A DNA stretch of 64,000 nt. Source: Henningerozyma blattae CBS 6284 (taxonomy: Eukaryota > Ascomycota > Saccharomycetes > Saccharomycetales > Saccharomycetaceae). This document shows positions 52,711 to 62,525 of this stretch, piece by piece. Below the pieces are notes generated by a model, which did not search any database, was not told where the DNA came from, and saw only the letters and a list, made by a program, of their open reading frames with translations. Each line of letters opens with the position of its first letter. Position 1 is the stretch's first letter. The position numbers and the translations under genes are program-made. The stretch covers positions 1,240,001 to 1,304,000 of the forward strand of contig NC_020185.1 in the NCBI RefSeq assembly GCF_000315915.1, written 5' to 3'.

Positions 52711-53364
52711 AATAAATTATAATTTTATTTTACATTCAACTATGATACCTTTACAACAATTTGTGTCGCACTGGTACAGCCTGGCGCTGATTTTGTGACA
52801 CTCATACAGATCAGGAAAAAACACGAGAAAATTCTACGACAGAAACGACGCGCGCAAATGGCGTACGGAATGTGGAAATTTCCCATTAAACGAGCCCTGG
52901 CAAAAAGTTTCAAGTTCCCATCGCATCTGATATATCGTCATTATTGGAAGCATTTGTCATGGAATTCTTTGACATGGAATTTGGAATTTTAGTCAACAAA
53001 CGACAACAAACAACAAACTGTAAACTGCAAATAAACTATGACAAACAATAACAACCGGTAATAGCCAATAACCGACAATAACAACGAAATCATGATTCTC
53101 ACAAGTTAATGCCGGAAACGGGTCCACTAATCCACTAATCATCAGCATTATCAATATCATCATCAATAATGGAGCCTGCAGAATGCTAAGCCCCTACCTC
53201 TTGATAGTTTTTATTTAACTTGATCCACTTTATATAACTCGATCACATAATTTAGATTAATCCAAAAAACAAACGTTAGCTCTTTACAGACTGCTTATTT
53301 CTCTCGTTCACTAGTATAATATACTTCCTAAGACTATTCTTTACTTGCAGGGTGGAATTCTATT
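52711..53364. other. Intergenic region PRM1/SKG3
   Basis: 650 bases. The middle is GC-richer; about 52993-53090 is an imperfect (CAA)n/(ACAAC)n-rich tract. No gene supported. Confidence 0.55.
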
Positions 53365-56300
53365 ATGAAAAGGTTTTTCTCCTCTAGTAAGAATTCTCCA
53401 TCAAGAGATGAATCGAGTGGTAATAGTCCTACTTTCCATCAACTTTCCACTCCAAGCTCATCTTCCAACAACTCATCTAATGGATCAGCAAGGCGTCATC
53501 CATCTAATATGAGTAAATCAAGTGGCAACTCGAACAATAATCATTCTACTATTTCCGAGTTGAGATTACCCAAGATCTTTACCACTGATACCTCTACTAA
53601 TCGAACCACTGCCAATCCACATATTACGAATTCTGATCCGACCAATAATTATTTGAAAGACCCTAATATAACCCCAGAACTGGCTCCAATTATTCGATTA
53701 CTAGCGGCTCAAGGTCATAGAAGGTATCACGAAGGTACATTTCTTCTATTACACGATTTGAATTCAGAGGGAAACCCTGCTCAAAGAAAATGGATCGAAA
53801 CTTATGGTGTGTTATTAGGTTCGCAATTGGCTCTTTGGAATGCAAAGGACTTGAAAAATAGTTCCGATGAATTGAAAAAAATTGCTTCTAAGCCAACTTA
53901 TATTAATTTCACAGATGCTACTTTTAAACCCTTGGATGAAAATATTTCTAAAGATGATTCTGTAAAGGAAAAAATCAAATTTACCATTGTGGTATCGACT
54001 ACTGCCAAAAATAGATATTTTTTACAATTCCATGCTAAGGATTCATTTGTTAAATGGCATTCAGCATTAAGATTAACACAATATGAAAACACTGCATTAC
54101 AAGAGGCATACACTGGTGCATTCTTGGCCAGTAGAGGTGTTAGATTAGGTGATATTAATGTTATTTTGGCTAATACGAAATTCGATTACGAAGATTGGGT
54201 TAGCGTTAGGTTTGGTATAGGAATGCCTTGGAAAAGATGTTATGCAGTAATTTCTCAATCTAGTGGCTCCAAGAGGAAAAACAAAGAATTAAAAGATTTA
54301 GGTCAAATTAATTTCTACGAGAATGATAAAAAGATTAAAAAAAGTTCGTCGATGGCCACTGTAGTAAATTTGAAAGCTGTATATTCCATTTATCCATCTT
54401 CTCCCGCATTAATGGATTCATCTACTATTGTTAAGTTAGATGGGTTAATTAAATTCCCCAATGACAAAAATCAAGAACCGTTAGAAGATACAAGTATATT
54501 TATTATGCCTGAAAAACATAATGCAGTACCTGGTTATGATACAATGATTAGGTTCTTATTCCCTGTAATGAATGCATTTAAATTATATGGTAGACCTAAA
54601 AAATTGATATCTGATAAAGATGATGTAAATTCTCTTTTATTTGCCTTGCCATTATCCCCTCATTTATATTATTTAAAAATTGAAGATTTATTTCCCTTGG
54701 CAAACTCTTCAACAAGTAACGATTGGAATATTCAAGATTGGAAAGAACAAATAAAAAACATTTTGAAGAAAAAAATTACTACAGGTTACACAGGTTGTGG
54801 TTCTGCAGCTGATCTACCAAGTACAGTATTTTCTCCTACTCTTGGCTCCGCTGAATTATTTGATAGTACTAATACTAACTTGGATTTATTGGCAAAACCA
54901 ATCCATCCTGTAATGAGCAATTCCACTCAAATTGAAAATACTATTTCAAATTCTTCTTCTAATTATGCCGATGATGATCAAGACCTTGATACTTCTACAG
55001 CTGCACTAGATAAAAATCAAAATAATACCCTTTCTGCAAATCTTTCTACTCCTTCCCAATCGAATAGTAAAGCAGCGGTTGCTAGGAATGTTTCACAAAA
55101 TGATAACTTGTCTGCCATTTATTCAAACTACTCAAATTCACCTTTTGGACAATCGGAATTAAGAAATTCTAAATTACAACCAAATTTAAACGATTCAACT
55201 ACAAATACACATAATTTTAATCATATTGATAATAATACTCCAAATTCTAACGTTGAAAATAAGGTAGTCTCTTCCAATTATGGTGATAGTGAAAATGACG
55301 ATGAAGACGAAGATTTTGAAAGTGTAAATCATCTTCCTTACGACAATGGCTCTCAATTTAATAATACTATGAGTGATTTATCAATCAATTCTGAGAAAAA
55401 TAAACAAAGACAAAAAGAATTCGTTAAACAACAATTACAGAACAAACATAGCAAAGAAGATGAACAACGTAACATATTTGATCCTGATTATTTGGAACAA
55501 AACCAATTAATAAATGAACAAATGAACGGAAATGATAATTCAAATAGTACTGATACCAATCCACGTAATAAGTTCGGTTTAAAGATTGATTTAAAATCAC
55601 AATCTAATATCGATTCTGCTGCCAAGCAAAGCCAAAATAAAAAACCTAATCAAATGTATTATAATGAAAATCCATATTACGATGATGAAGATGACGATGA
55701 CGATGCTATTAAAAATAATGTAAGTCAACCAAATTACATCAGACATGATGAAATTAATCTTCCAAGTAGTGCTGATGATAATTATATGACTCCTCAATCA
55801 ACGATAGATAATTATCACCAAAATTATTATAACAATAGTGATGAAGATAATGATGATTATAATAATTTTGCTAAATTACCAACCTTACCTCCACTCCTCT
55901 ATAATTCGAAAAATTCTCAATCAAATTCCAAATCTAGTTCCCCCTTGGATCAAGATACACAGCTTCATAATCCTCCTTCAGAACAACAGAGGGCTTCACC
56001 AAATATTTATACACGCCAAGGTATGAGACCGAATCCTGCTGCACCTATAGTACCAGCTGTCAAAGGAGATGTATCTGATAATGGAAATGATGAAAACAGT
56101 AGCGCAAGTAATTATCAACTCCATCCAAATACATTTTCTGCTTTGGAAGGTACTTCACCTAAAGTTCATCATCCAATGGGAACTACACATGTGGCCCCAA
56201 ACCAAAATTATGTTCCACAACAACCACAACAACCACAACGTTCCCTAACACCTCAATCACCAATGCAACGTCCTTACCCAATGGGAAATAACGGTGCTAA

Positions 56301-57129
56301 TGGTTCTCCTTCTCAGAGATCTGGCCAGTTTCAAAACACTTCCCCAAATATGAATATGAATATGAATAATATGAACAACAATATGCATATGAACAACATG
56401 CATATGAACAACATGCACATGAACAACAATATGAACAACAATATGAACATGTACAATAATATGGGAAATATGAATAATAATATGTTGATGAATGGCCAAC
56501 CTCCAATGCGTCCTATGACTAATCAATATCCACCTTCTCCACATAAACAACGTTCAGGATCTCCAATGGGGAGAAAAGGAAAGAAGAATACGTTGCCACC
56601 GCCACATCAAATGAAGGGTCAAGCCCCACAAGTACAAAGACAAGGTAGTCCAAATTCTCCATATCAACAAAGACAGGGCCAAGGTCAAGGCCAGGGCTAT
56701 TTTGGTAATGGACAACCCCAGATGAATAACCAGTATCCAAGCCCTAACCAAATGAGAGTCGTAACTCCTCAAGGTAAGATGCAACCTCAGCAAAGAAATC
56801 ACTCACCTTTGAATCCACAATTCCCACAACAATCACCAATCAATAATAACCAACCAAGGTTCCCAAATCAAATGCCAATGCAAAATCAAATGCCAATGCA
56901 AAATCAAATGCCAATGCAGAATCAAATGCCAATGAATGTACCCAATGGTGGTAGAATGATGCATAACCATAAAAAACCACAGGTAGGTATGCCACACCAA
57001 TTACAGAATAATAGGCCTTCTCATCATATCAATAATGGACAAAAGTCATACCAGGCATCTGGAGGATTCTCTCAATTCATGCCACCCTCTGCTCAACAGA
57101 ATACCAATAAAAACCCATACGCTCATTAG
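53365..57129 (+). CDS. SKG3: PH-domain protein Skg3/Caf120
   Basis: 1254 aa; S. cerevisiae has the ohnologs SKG3 (YLR187W, about 1026) and CAF120 (YNL278W, about 1060; CCR4-associated). The N-terminal 100 residues are Ser/Asn-rich. The conserved block is about 105-480, including a PH domain (about 123-235): EGTFLLLHDLNSEGNPAQRK, WIETYGVLLGSQLALWNAKD, RYFLQFHAKDSFVKWHSALR, and AFLASRGVRLGDINVILANT then WVSVRFGIGMPWKRCYAVIS. The C-terminal half is very low complexity: Asp/Glu-rich, Asn-rich, then Met/Asn (56349-56500) and PMQNQM repeats (about 56866-56935), rich in Pro/Gln. The position between PRM1 and MDL1/MET2 fits both ohnologs; the symbol is a choice. Confidence 0.88.
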   Translation: MKRFFSSSKNSPSRDESSGNSPTFHQLSTPSSSSNNSSNGSARRHPSNMSKSSGNSNNNHSTISELRLPKIFTTDTSTNRTTANPHITNSDPTNNYLKDPNITPELAPIIRLLAAQGHRRYHEGTFLLLHDLNSEGNPAQRKWIETYGVLLGSQLALWNAKDLKNSSDELKKIASKPTYINFTDATFKPLDENISKDDSVKEKIKFTIVVSTTAKNRYFLQFHAKDSFVKWHSALRLTQYENTALQEAYTGAFLASRGVRLGDINVILANTKFDYEDWVSVRFGIGMPWKRCYAVISQSSGSKRKNKELKDLGQINFYENDKKIKKSSSMATVVNLKAVYSIYPSSPALMDSSTIVKLDGLIKFPNDKNQEPLEDTSIFIMPEKHNAVPGYDTMIRFLFPVMNAFKLYGRPKKLISDKDDVNSLLFALPLSPHLYYLKIEDLFPLANSSTSNDWNIQDWKEQIKNILKKKITTGYTGCGSAADLPSTVFSPTLGSAELFDSTNTNLDLLAKPIHPVMSNSTQIENTISNSSSNYADDDQDLDTSTAALDKNQNNTLSANLSTPSQSNSKAAVARNVSQNDNLSAIYSNYSNSPFGQSELRNSKLQPNLNDSTTNTHNFNHIDNNTPNSNVENKVVSSNYGDSENDDEDEDFESVNHLPYDNGSQFNNTMSDLSINSEKNKQRQKEFVKQQLQNKHSKEDEQRNIFDPDYLEQNQLINEQMNGNDNSNSTDTNPRNKFGLKIDLKSQSNIDSAAKQSQNKKPNQMYYNENPYYDDEDDDDDAIKNNVSQPNYIRHDEINLPSSADDNYMTPQSTIDNYHQNYYNNSDEDNDDYNNFAKLPTLPPLLYNSKNSQSNSKSSSPLDQDTQLHNPPSEQQRASPNIYTRQGMRPNPAAPIVPAVKGDVSDNGNDENSSASNYQLHPNTFSALEGTSPKVHHPMGTTHVAPNQNYVPQQPQQPQRSLTPQSPMQRPYPMGNNGANGSPSQRSGQFQNTSPNMNMNMNNMNNNMHMNNMHMNNMHMNNNMNNNMNMYNNMGNMNNNMLMNGQPPMRPMTNQYPPSPHKQRSGSPMGRKGKKNTLPPPHQMKGQAPQVQRQGSPNSPYQQRQGQGQGQGYFGNGQPQMNNQYPSPNQMRVVTPQGKMQPQQRNHSPLNPQFPQQSPINNNQPRFPNQMPMQNQMPMQNQMPMQNQMPMNVPNGGRMMHNHKKPQVGMPHQLQNNRPSHHINNGQKSYQASGGFSQFMPPSAQQNTNKNPYAH
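56866..56935 (+). repeat. 18-base coding repeat (PMQNQM), about four copies
   Basis: Near-identical 18-base units encoding N-Q-M-P-M-Q repeat in the C-terminal low-complexity tail of the SKG3/CAF120 protein. A short run of Met/Asn repeats (HMNNM) also occurs earlier at 56349-56500. Confidence 0.8.
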
Positions 57130-57763
57130 AGATACTAATATATTACTGAATTCTTTTCAGTGTTGGACCTTTCTCAATTAGTTTTATCTAATTTGCTTAT
57201 ATCATTTATTTTTGCATCAAGTTTACTTTGCTTTAGTTTTATTCAAAATAAATTACACTAGACACATAAAATTTCATATGGTATTGTATTATACTCAAGA
57301 CCATCATCGTTTGTACTATAAATTTTTTTACACAATTAACAATAGATTTAAATATCCGATTCTTTACTTAAATAAACCAATTACTTTATAAAGATAATAA
57401 TAATAATAATCATAATAACAATATTAAACTGCATTAAAAAATTTATAAAGTAAATTAAGAACAAATGGCAAGATAAGTGATGCAAGTTCGTTTATTAACC
57501 TCGTTAATTAGTGATAGCGCCGCTTGCCACCTTTTAAACGAGCGAAAGAATTTCATAACGGATCGTGAATCAAATATATTCTGAATCTAGAACTTCGCGA
57601 GCTACGTAGCTTTTTGAAATATATTAAGGGCCTGTGAAAATAAAAAAAAGATTTGCTTAAAAAAAGTTCTTTATTAAGTAACAGTTTTTTTTCTTCTTTT
57701 TCTTTCTTAAAAGGGGTTCCTACGACAACGATCAATTTACTTGAGAGAATAATATACTCTAAT
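57130..57763. other. Intergenic region SKG3/MDL1
   Basis: 630 AT-rich bases with an AATAAT run at about 57399-57415. From 57653 on there is an open frame continuous with MDL1 but no upstream ATG, so the ATG at 57764 is taken as the start. Nothing else seen. Confidence 0.55.
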
Positions 57764-59887
57764 ATGATAGGGTTAAGACGATGTTTAATTGGATTAAGAC
57801 CGACAGCCAAAATAAAAAGGTTTCCCAATATAACATCTCATCTATCTAGGAGTGTTCAATTATCAAGACGTAATATTTCTGCCACTACAAGAAATAATGG
57901 ATTAAGTTTATTGAAGAATAACAATACAAAAATACATGTTGGTATCCTGCCAATTAGAAGATTTTATTCTAATGCAAATAATAGTGATGCTAATGCAAAT
58001 TCGAATGATGGTACCAAATCGAATAGTACAAATACCAAAGGTAAAACGCGAGAAGATATTTATAATCTTTTTAAACTAGCAAAACCTGAGAAATGGTATA
58101 TAATCGCATCGATGGGTTTAATCTTTATCACTAGTGCTGTGAGTATGCTAGTTCCCAGTGTTATTGGTAAATTATTAGATATTTCTACAGGAATTGAATT
58201 TGCATCCAATAAGGATGAGAATGATGAATCATCTAAAGAGGATAAAAATGAGAATGAAAATGAGAATGAAAACAAACAAACATTAATTTATGGATATACA
58301 CCTTTAGTGTTTTTCAGTGGATTAGGTGTCATCTTTGTTGTTGGTGCCATTGCTAATACCGGTAGAATCATTATCTTAAAATTGACAGGTGAAAGAATTG
58401 TAGCTAGGTTACGTACACGTACTATGAAGAATATTTTGAAACAAGATGGTAAATTTCAAGATTCCAATAAAGTCGGGGATTTGATTAGTCGATTATCTAG
58501 CGATTCATCAATTGTATCTAATGCAGTGACTAGAAATGTTTCTGATGGTGCCAGAGCAGTGATCCAAGGGTGCGTAGGTGTTGGTATGATGAGTTTTATA
58601 TCTTTGAAATTAAGTGGTGTCATGCTATTTATGGTTCCACCAATTGGTGTATTAGCCATGATTTATGGTAGAAAGATTCGTAACATCTCCAAGAAGTTAC
58701 AAGAGAGTGTGGGTAGTCTAACAAAAATCTCTGAAGAACAATTAAATGGGACAAGAACGATTCAAAGTTATGTGGGTGAAAAATTAGAAATCCACAAATA
58801 CGCTAAAGAAGTTCGCAAAGTGTATCATGTTGGATTAAATGAAGCTGTTGCCTCTGGGCTTTTCTTTGGTGTTACAGGGTTAATCGGTAATGGTGCCATG
58901 CTATCGTTATTATATGTGGGTTGTAATATGATTTCAAATGGTACATTGAGTATCGGTGGATTAAGTAGTTTCATGATGTATGCTGTGTATACAGGCAGTT
59001 CATTATTTGGGCTATCTAGTTTCTATTCAGAAATCATGAAAGGCAGTGGTGCCGCGAGTAGAATATTTGAAATTAATAAATACGTTCCAGATATTAATGC
59101 CACAAAGGGGATTGATCCAATATCCTTTCAGGATAAACCAATAGAGTTTGAACACATTAAATTTGCATACCCAACCCGTTCTGGCCATATGATTTTCCAA
59201 GATTTAAATATCAAGATCAATCCGGGCGAGCACGTTTGTATAATTGGTCCCTCTGGGTCTGGTAAATCTACTATAAGTAGTTTACTGCTGAGATATTACG
59301 ATCCCTTAGCCGGGACCATCTCTATCGGGGGGAAAGATATTAAAGAATACAGTTTAAGAAAATACAGGAAACTAATGGGTGTAGTTCATCAAGAACCCGT
59401 ATTGTTTAACGGTACAATATTAGAGAATATCCTTTACAATGTCCCCGAAGAAATCGCCAACGATAAAGAAAGATTATCAAATGCCATTGAATCATCCAAT
59501 TGTAACAAGTTCCTAAATACTTTACCCTTGGGATTGGAAACACCCGTAGGTCCAAGAGGTACTCAACTATCTGGTGGCCAAAAGCAACGTGTAGCTTTAG
59601 CAAGAGCATTTCTACTAGAACCTACGTTATTAGTTCTAGACGAAGCTACAAGTGCCTTAGATCCACGTAGTGAGTCTATAGTGGCCCAAACCTTGAAACA
59701 AAGATGTGCCAAAGGTTTCACTACAATATCGATTGCTCACCGTGTGTCCACTATAAAACATAGTTCCAGAGTAGTGGTATTAGATAAGGTTGGCCATGTG
59801 GTAGAGACTGGTCCTTATGAAGAATTGCTCGGTATAAAGGATTCTGCCTTAAACAAATTGTTACTGTCACAAAACGTTGAAGCATAA
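57764..59887 (+). CDS. MDL1: Mitochondrial ABC half-transporter Mdl1
   Basis: Inner-membrane peptide exporter of mitochondria. 707 aa (S. cerevisiae 695). The ATG at 57764 opens a basic, Arg/Ser-rich mitochondrial presequence (IGLRRCLIGLRPTAKIKRFP). The transmembrane domain starts at about residue 110 (WYIIASMGLIFITSAVSMLV) with the type-1 exporter phrases GERIVARLRTRTMKNILKQD and DLISRLSSDSSIVSNAVTRN. The nucleotide-binding domain is complete: Walker A GPSGSGKST from residue 495, signature LSGGQKQR from 602, Walker B LLVLDEA with Asp626/Glu627, and H-loop SIAHR. An acidic Asn/Glu run (about 150-170) is an insertion between helices. Its neighbours SKG3 and ATG26 match YLR187W-YLR189C. Confidence 0.95.
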   Translation: MIGLRRCLIGLRPTAKIKRFPNITSHLSRSVQLSRRNISATTRNNGLSLLKNNNTKIHVGILPIRRFYSNANNSDANANSNDGTKSNSTNTKGKTREDIYNLFKLAKPEKWYIIASMGLIFITSAVSMLVPSVIGKLLDISTGIEFASNKDENDESSKEDKNENENENENKQTLIYGYTPLVFFSGLGVIFVVGAIANTGRIIILKLTGERIVARLRTRTMKNILKQDGKFQDSNKVGDLISRLSSDSSIVSNAVTRNVSDGARAVIQGCVGVGMMSFISLKLSGVMLFMVPPIGVLAMIYGRKIRNISKKLQESVGSLTKISEEQLNGTRTIQSYVGEKLEIHKYAKEVRKVYHVGLNEAVASGLFFGVTGLIGNGAMLSLLYVGCNMISNGTLSIGGLSSFMMYAVYTGSSLFGLSSFYSEIMKGSGAASRIFEINKYVPDINATKGIDPISFQDKPIEFEHIKFAYPTRSGHMIFQDLNIKINPGEHVCIIGPSGSGKSTISSLLLRYYDPLAGTISIGGKDIKEYSLRKYRKLMGVVHQEPVLFNGTILENILYNVPEEIANDKERLSNAIESSNCNKFLNTLPLGLETPVGPRGTQLSGGQKQRVALARAFLLEPTLLVLDEATSALDPRSESIVAQTLKQRCAKGFTTISIAHRVSTIKHSSRVVVLDKVGHVVETGPYEELLGIKDSALNKLLLSQNVEA

Positions 59888-60694
59888 TTGATTGATTGCT
59901 TCTCTTTATCTTAAATTAAATTAAATTAATTTATTTTATTTTATTTTGTGTCACCGTCTTCTCTTTTACATTGTCGGATCGTACTTATTTCCAAATTTAG
60001 GAATCTCGGAGTTTCATAACTCACACTTGCCAGAAAGAGATAAAATTCATCACGTGCCTTTGTGGAATTGCATCTCCGCACGATTTCCCGAATCTGAATC
60101 TTCCCTTTTATGGCGTTTTGCCTAATCAGGCATTTCCCCCACATTTCTTTTTCCTTTCTATTTCCATTTTTTTGACACACCATTGTGGCTTTTTTCTAGT
60201 ATGGTAAAAACAGTGGTCATGTGCGTTGGTAAAATAGGCACGGCACATGATCACGTGCATGTGGCGCCACTGTGGCGGCTGTTTGGCCGTGATTACTAAG
60301 AGTAAGGGCCCTTAGGAGCATCTGTATATATAACAAGCAATAACATGGGATGAGACTCAAAATACTATTGGTTGATTATATGAGGTATTTATTTGACTTA
60401 AAAGATAGACATTTGGATTTTGTGATTATAAAGAAGCTTTCAACTAGCTTGCAATTATTATTGATTTGGAAAAGGGATTCAACTCCAAAGATTTAAAGCC
60501 ATTTATTTTTTATTTTTTTTGTTTTTGTTCTATTTCACTTTATTTATTTGAACTACTGCATTCATCTATTGAAATAATAGTAATAAAAAACAAGGAGCAA
60601 AAAGTATAATAATCAAATTAAAACATACTCTTTTGCACAATACGTCATAATTATTAATTCATTTTTTTTTAATAAATTTTTTTTTTGAAAAAGA
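59888..60694. other. MET2 promoter region
   Basis: 800 bases between MDL1 and MET2. It holds two TCACGTG sites, Met31/32-like GTGGCG motifs and a TATATATAA at 60325-60333, then poly-T before the ATG. An 80-codon minus-strand frame at 59941-60183 overlaps the promoter and is not convincing. Confidence 0.65.
60050..60277 (+). promoter_or_regulatory. Cbf1/Met31-32 sites of MET2
   Basis: TCACGTG at 60050-60056 and 60251-60257 are Cbf1 sites. TGTGGCG at 60260-60266 and ACTGTGGCG at 60269-60277 match the Met31/Met32 core. The second Cbf1 site and both GTGGCG motifs sit within 27 bases, about 50 bases before the TATA box. This is the known layout of sulfur-amino-acid genes driven by Met4. Confidence 0.75.
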
Positions 60695-62218
60695 ATGTCT
60701 GTATTGAGAGAATTAGATATAGAACAAGTTAAACAAGAAAACCCATTTGCAAAACTTGTAAACAACCAAACTATTGTAGAAGTTTCTGAATTAAAATTAG
60801 AATCTGGCATTACAATTCATAATTTCCCTATAGCTTATAAGACATGGGGGAAATTAAATTCTACGAAGGATAATGTATTAATAGTCTGTCATGCCTTGAC
60901 TGGTTCTGCAGATGTAGCCGATTGGTGGGGGCCTCTATTGGGTTCAAATTTAGCCTTTGATCCATCTAGGTTTTTTGTCATTTGTTTGAATTCAATGGGA
61001 TCTCCATATGGTTCATTTTCTCCATTAACAATAAATGCTCAAACTGGGTTACCTTGGGGTCCAGAATTCCCATTATGTACTGTCAGAGATGATACTAGAG
61101 CCCATAGAATTGTTTTGGATTATTTGGGTGTGACTTCTGTTGCCGCAGTTATAGGTGGTTCTATGGGTGGTATGCTTGCTTTAGAATGGGCAACCACTTT
61201 TGGCAAAGATTATATCCATAATTTAGTAGCTTTGGCTACTTCTGCAAGACATTCAGCTTGGTGTATTTCATGGTCTGAAGCTCAAAGACAATCAATTTAT
61301 TCAGATCCTAAATATTGTGATGGTTATTACGAATTAGATGATCCACCTGTAGCTGGTCTTTCTGCTGCAAGAATGGCTGCTCTACTAACTTATCGTAGTA
61401 GAAATAGTTTTGAAAAAAAGTTTTCAAGAAATACTCCATCATTAGCTCAAAGAAAAAAGTCAGGTGCATCTATAAATTTAACAAACCAATCACGCCAAGA
61501 TTCTATCAGAACTTCGTTAACTGAAGTAGATATCAATATTAAATCTTTAAAGATCCATAATGATGGGATAGCTCATCCTCATTCTCCACCTAACAATTCA
61601 TTTTCAAGAAATAATTCTACATCTTCCTCTTCAGATTCTTTAAAATCTGTATCTTCTCATACTTCAATCACTTCAGCTACTGCCACAATAAATGAGTCCA
61701 AAGATGTAAGATTCCCAAAGACTTATTTCTCAGCTCAAAGTTATTTACGTTATCAAGGTGGCAAATTCATTAATAGATTTGATGCTAATTGTTATATTGC
61801 CATTACAAGAAAACTAGATACCCATGATTTATCAAGAGATAGATTTACTTATTCTTTAAATAGTGATAGTGAAAGTGAAAGCGAACAAGATGATGAGAAT
61901 ATCGTTAAAGTTTTACAATCAATCGAACAGCCTTCATTAATCATCGGTATTAGTTCAGATGGACTTTTCACTTATTCAGAACAGGAATTCTTAGCTCAAC
62001 ATATTCCAAACGCTAAATTGAATGAAATTGTTTCTCCAGAAGGCCATGATGCTTTCCTGTTAGAATTTAAGTTGATTAATGGGTTAATTGTTGATTTCTT
62101 ACATGAGAATGCAAAGGAGATAACAAATTCAAAACCTATTCAATGGAATGGTGAAACTGGTAACGATGAAAATCAAACAAGTGTCTTTGGTGAGGCTGAA
62201 GAAGTTACTAATTGGTAA
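60695..62218 (+). CDS. MET2: Homoserine O-acetyltransferase
   Basis: Makes O-acetylhomoserine from homoserine and acetyl-CoA, the sulfur-acceptor for methionine synthesis, in the cytosol. 507 aa (S. cerevisiae 486). Alpha/beta-hydrolase fold of the MetX type: IAYKTWGKLNSTKDNVLIVCHALTG, the Asp/Trp-rich DWWGPLLG, NSMGSPYGSFSP, then nucleophile GGSMGGM (Ser156), KTYFSAQSYLRYQGGKFINR, ISSDGLFTYSEQ and the C-terminal SPEGHDAF (His451). Between about residues 245 and 340 there is a Ser/Asn/Thr-rich insertion, as in other yeast Met2 proteins. The upstream Cbf1/Met31 sites fit sulfur regulation. It follows SKG3/CAF120 and MDL1, as in the YNL278W-YNL277W order. Confidence 0.96.
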   Translation: MSVLRELDIEQVKQENPFAKLVNNQTIVEVSELKLESGITIHNFPIAYKTWGKLNSTKDNVLIVCHALTGSADVADWWGPLLGSNLAFDPSRFFVICLNSMGSPYGSFSPLTINAQTGLPWGPEFPLCTVRDDTRAHRIVLDYLGVTSVAAVIGGSMGGMLALEWATTFGKDYIHNLVALATSARHSAWCISWSEAQRQSIYSDPKYCDGYYELDDPPVAGLSAARMAALLTYRSRNSFEKKFSRNTPSLAQRKKSGASINLTNQSRQDSIRTSLTEVDINIKSLKIHNDGIAHPHSPPNNSFSRNNSTSSSSDSLKSVSSHTSITSATATINESKDVRFPKTYFSAQSYLRYQGGKFINRFDANCYIAITRKLDTHDLSRDRFTYSLNSDSESESEQDDENIVKVLQSIEQPSLIIGISSDGLFTYSEQEFLAQHIPNAKLNEIVSPEGHDAFLLEFKLINGLIVDFLHENAKEITNSKPIQWNGETGNDENQTSVFGEAEEVTNW

Positions 62219-62525
62219 CTTTTAGGACACCTTGCATACATATTCATTCGTTTAGAATACGAATTTTGTAAAATTAATCTACATTTCATTTTAGGACTAT
62301 TCTTTCAAATTTGTTCACAAAAAAAACTCAACCCAGACTTTTCAAATTACTAAATAAATAATTAATCTAACATTCTATATTTTTTACATACACATATTTA
62401 ACTTGCATACGTCTCTATATTAACGTTTAACTCTACGGATATTATTCGATAACTACCAATTTAAATTTATATATTTATATATTTATATACTATAATTTTA
62501 TAAACAAAAGATCGCCAATGGAAAG
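62219..62525. other. Convergent intergenic region MET2/ATG26
   Basis: 307 AT-rich bases, with a (ATTTAT)n-like run near 62463-62489 just beyond the ATG26 stop. Only 3'-end signals expected; no gene. Confidence 0.55.

Noticed and set aside
53341..53364. TTTACTTGCAG before the SKG3/CAF120 ATG as an intron acceptor
   Set aside because: No TACTAAC branch point or GTATGT donor at a sensible distance upstream, and the gene family has no intron there.
59941..60183. 80-codon minus-strand frame starting with ATG before MET2
   Set aside because: It overlaps the MET2 control region, has mixed composition and no recognisable family; likely chance.
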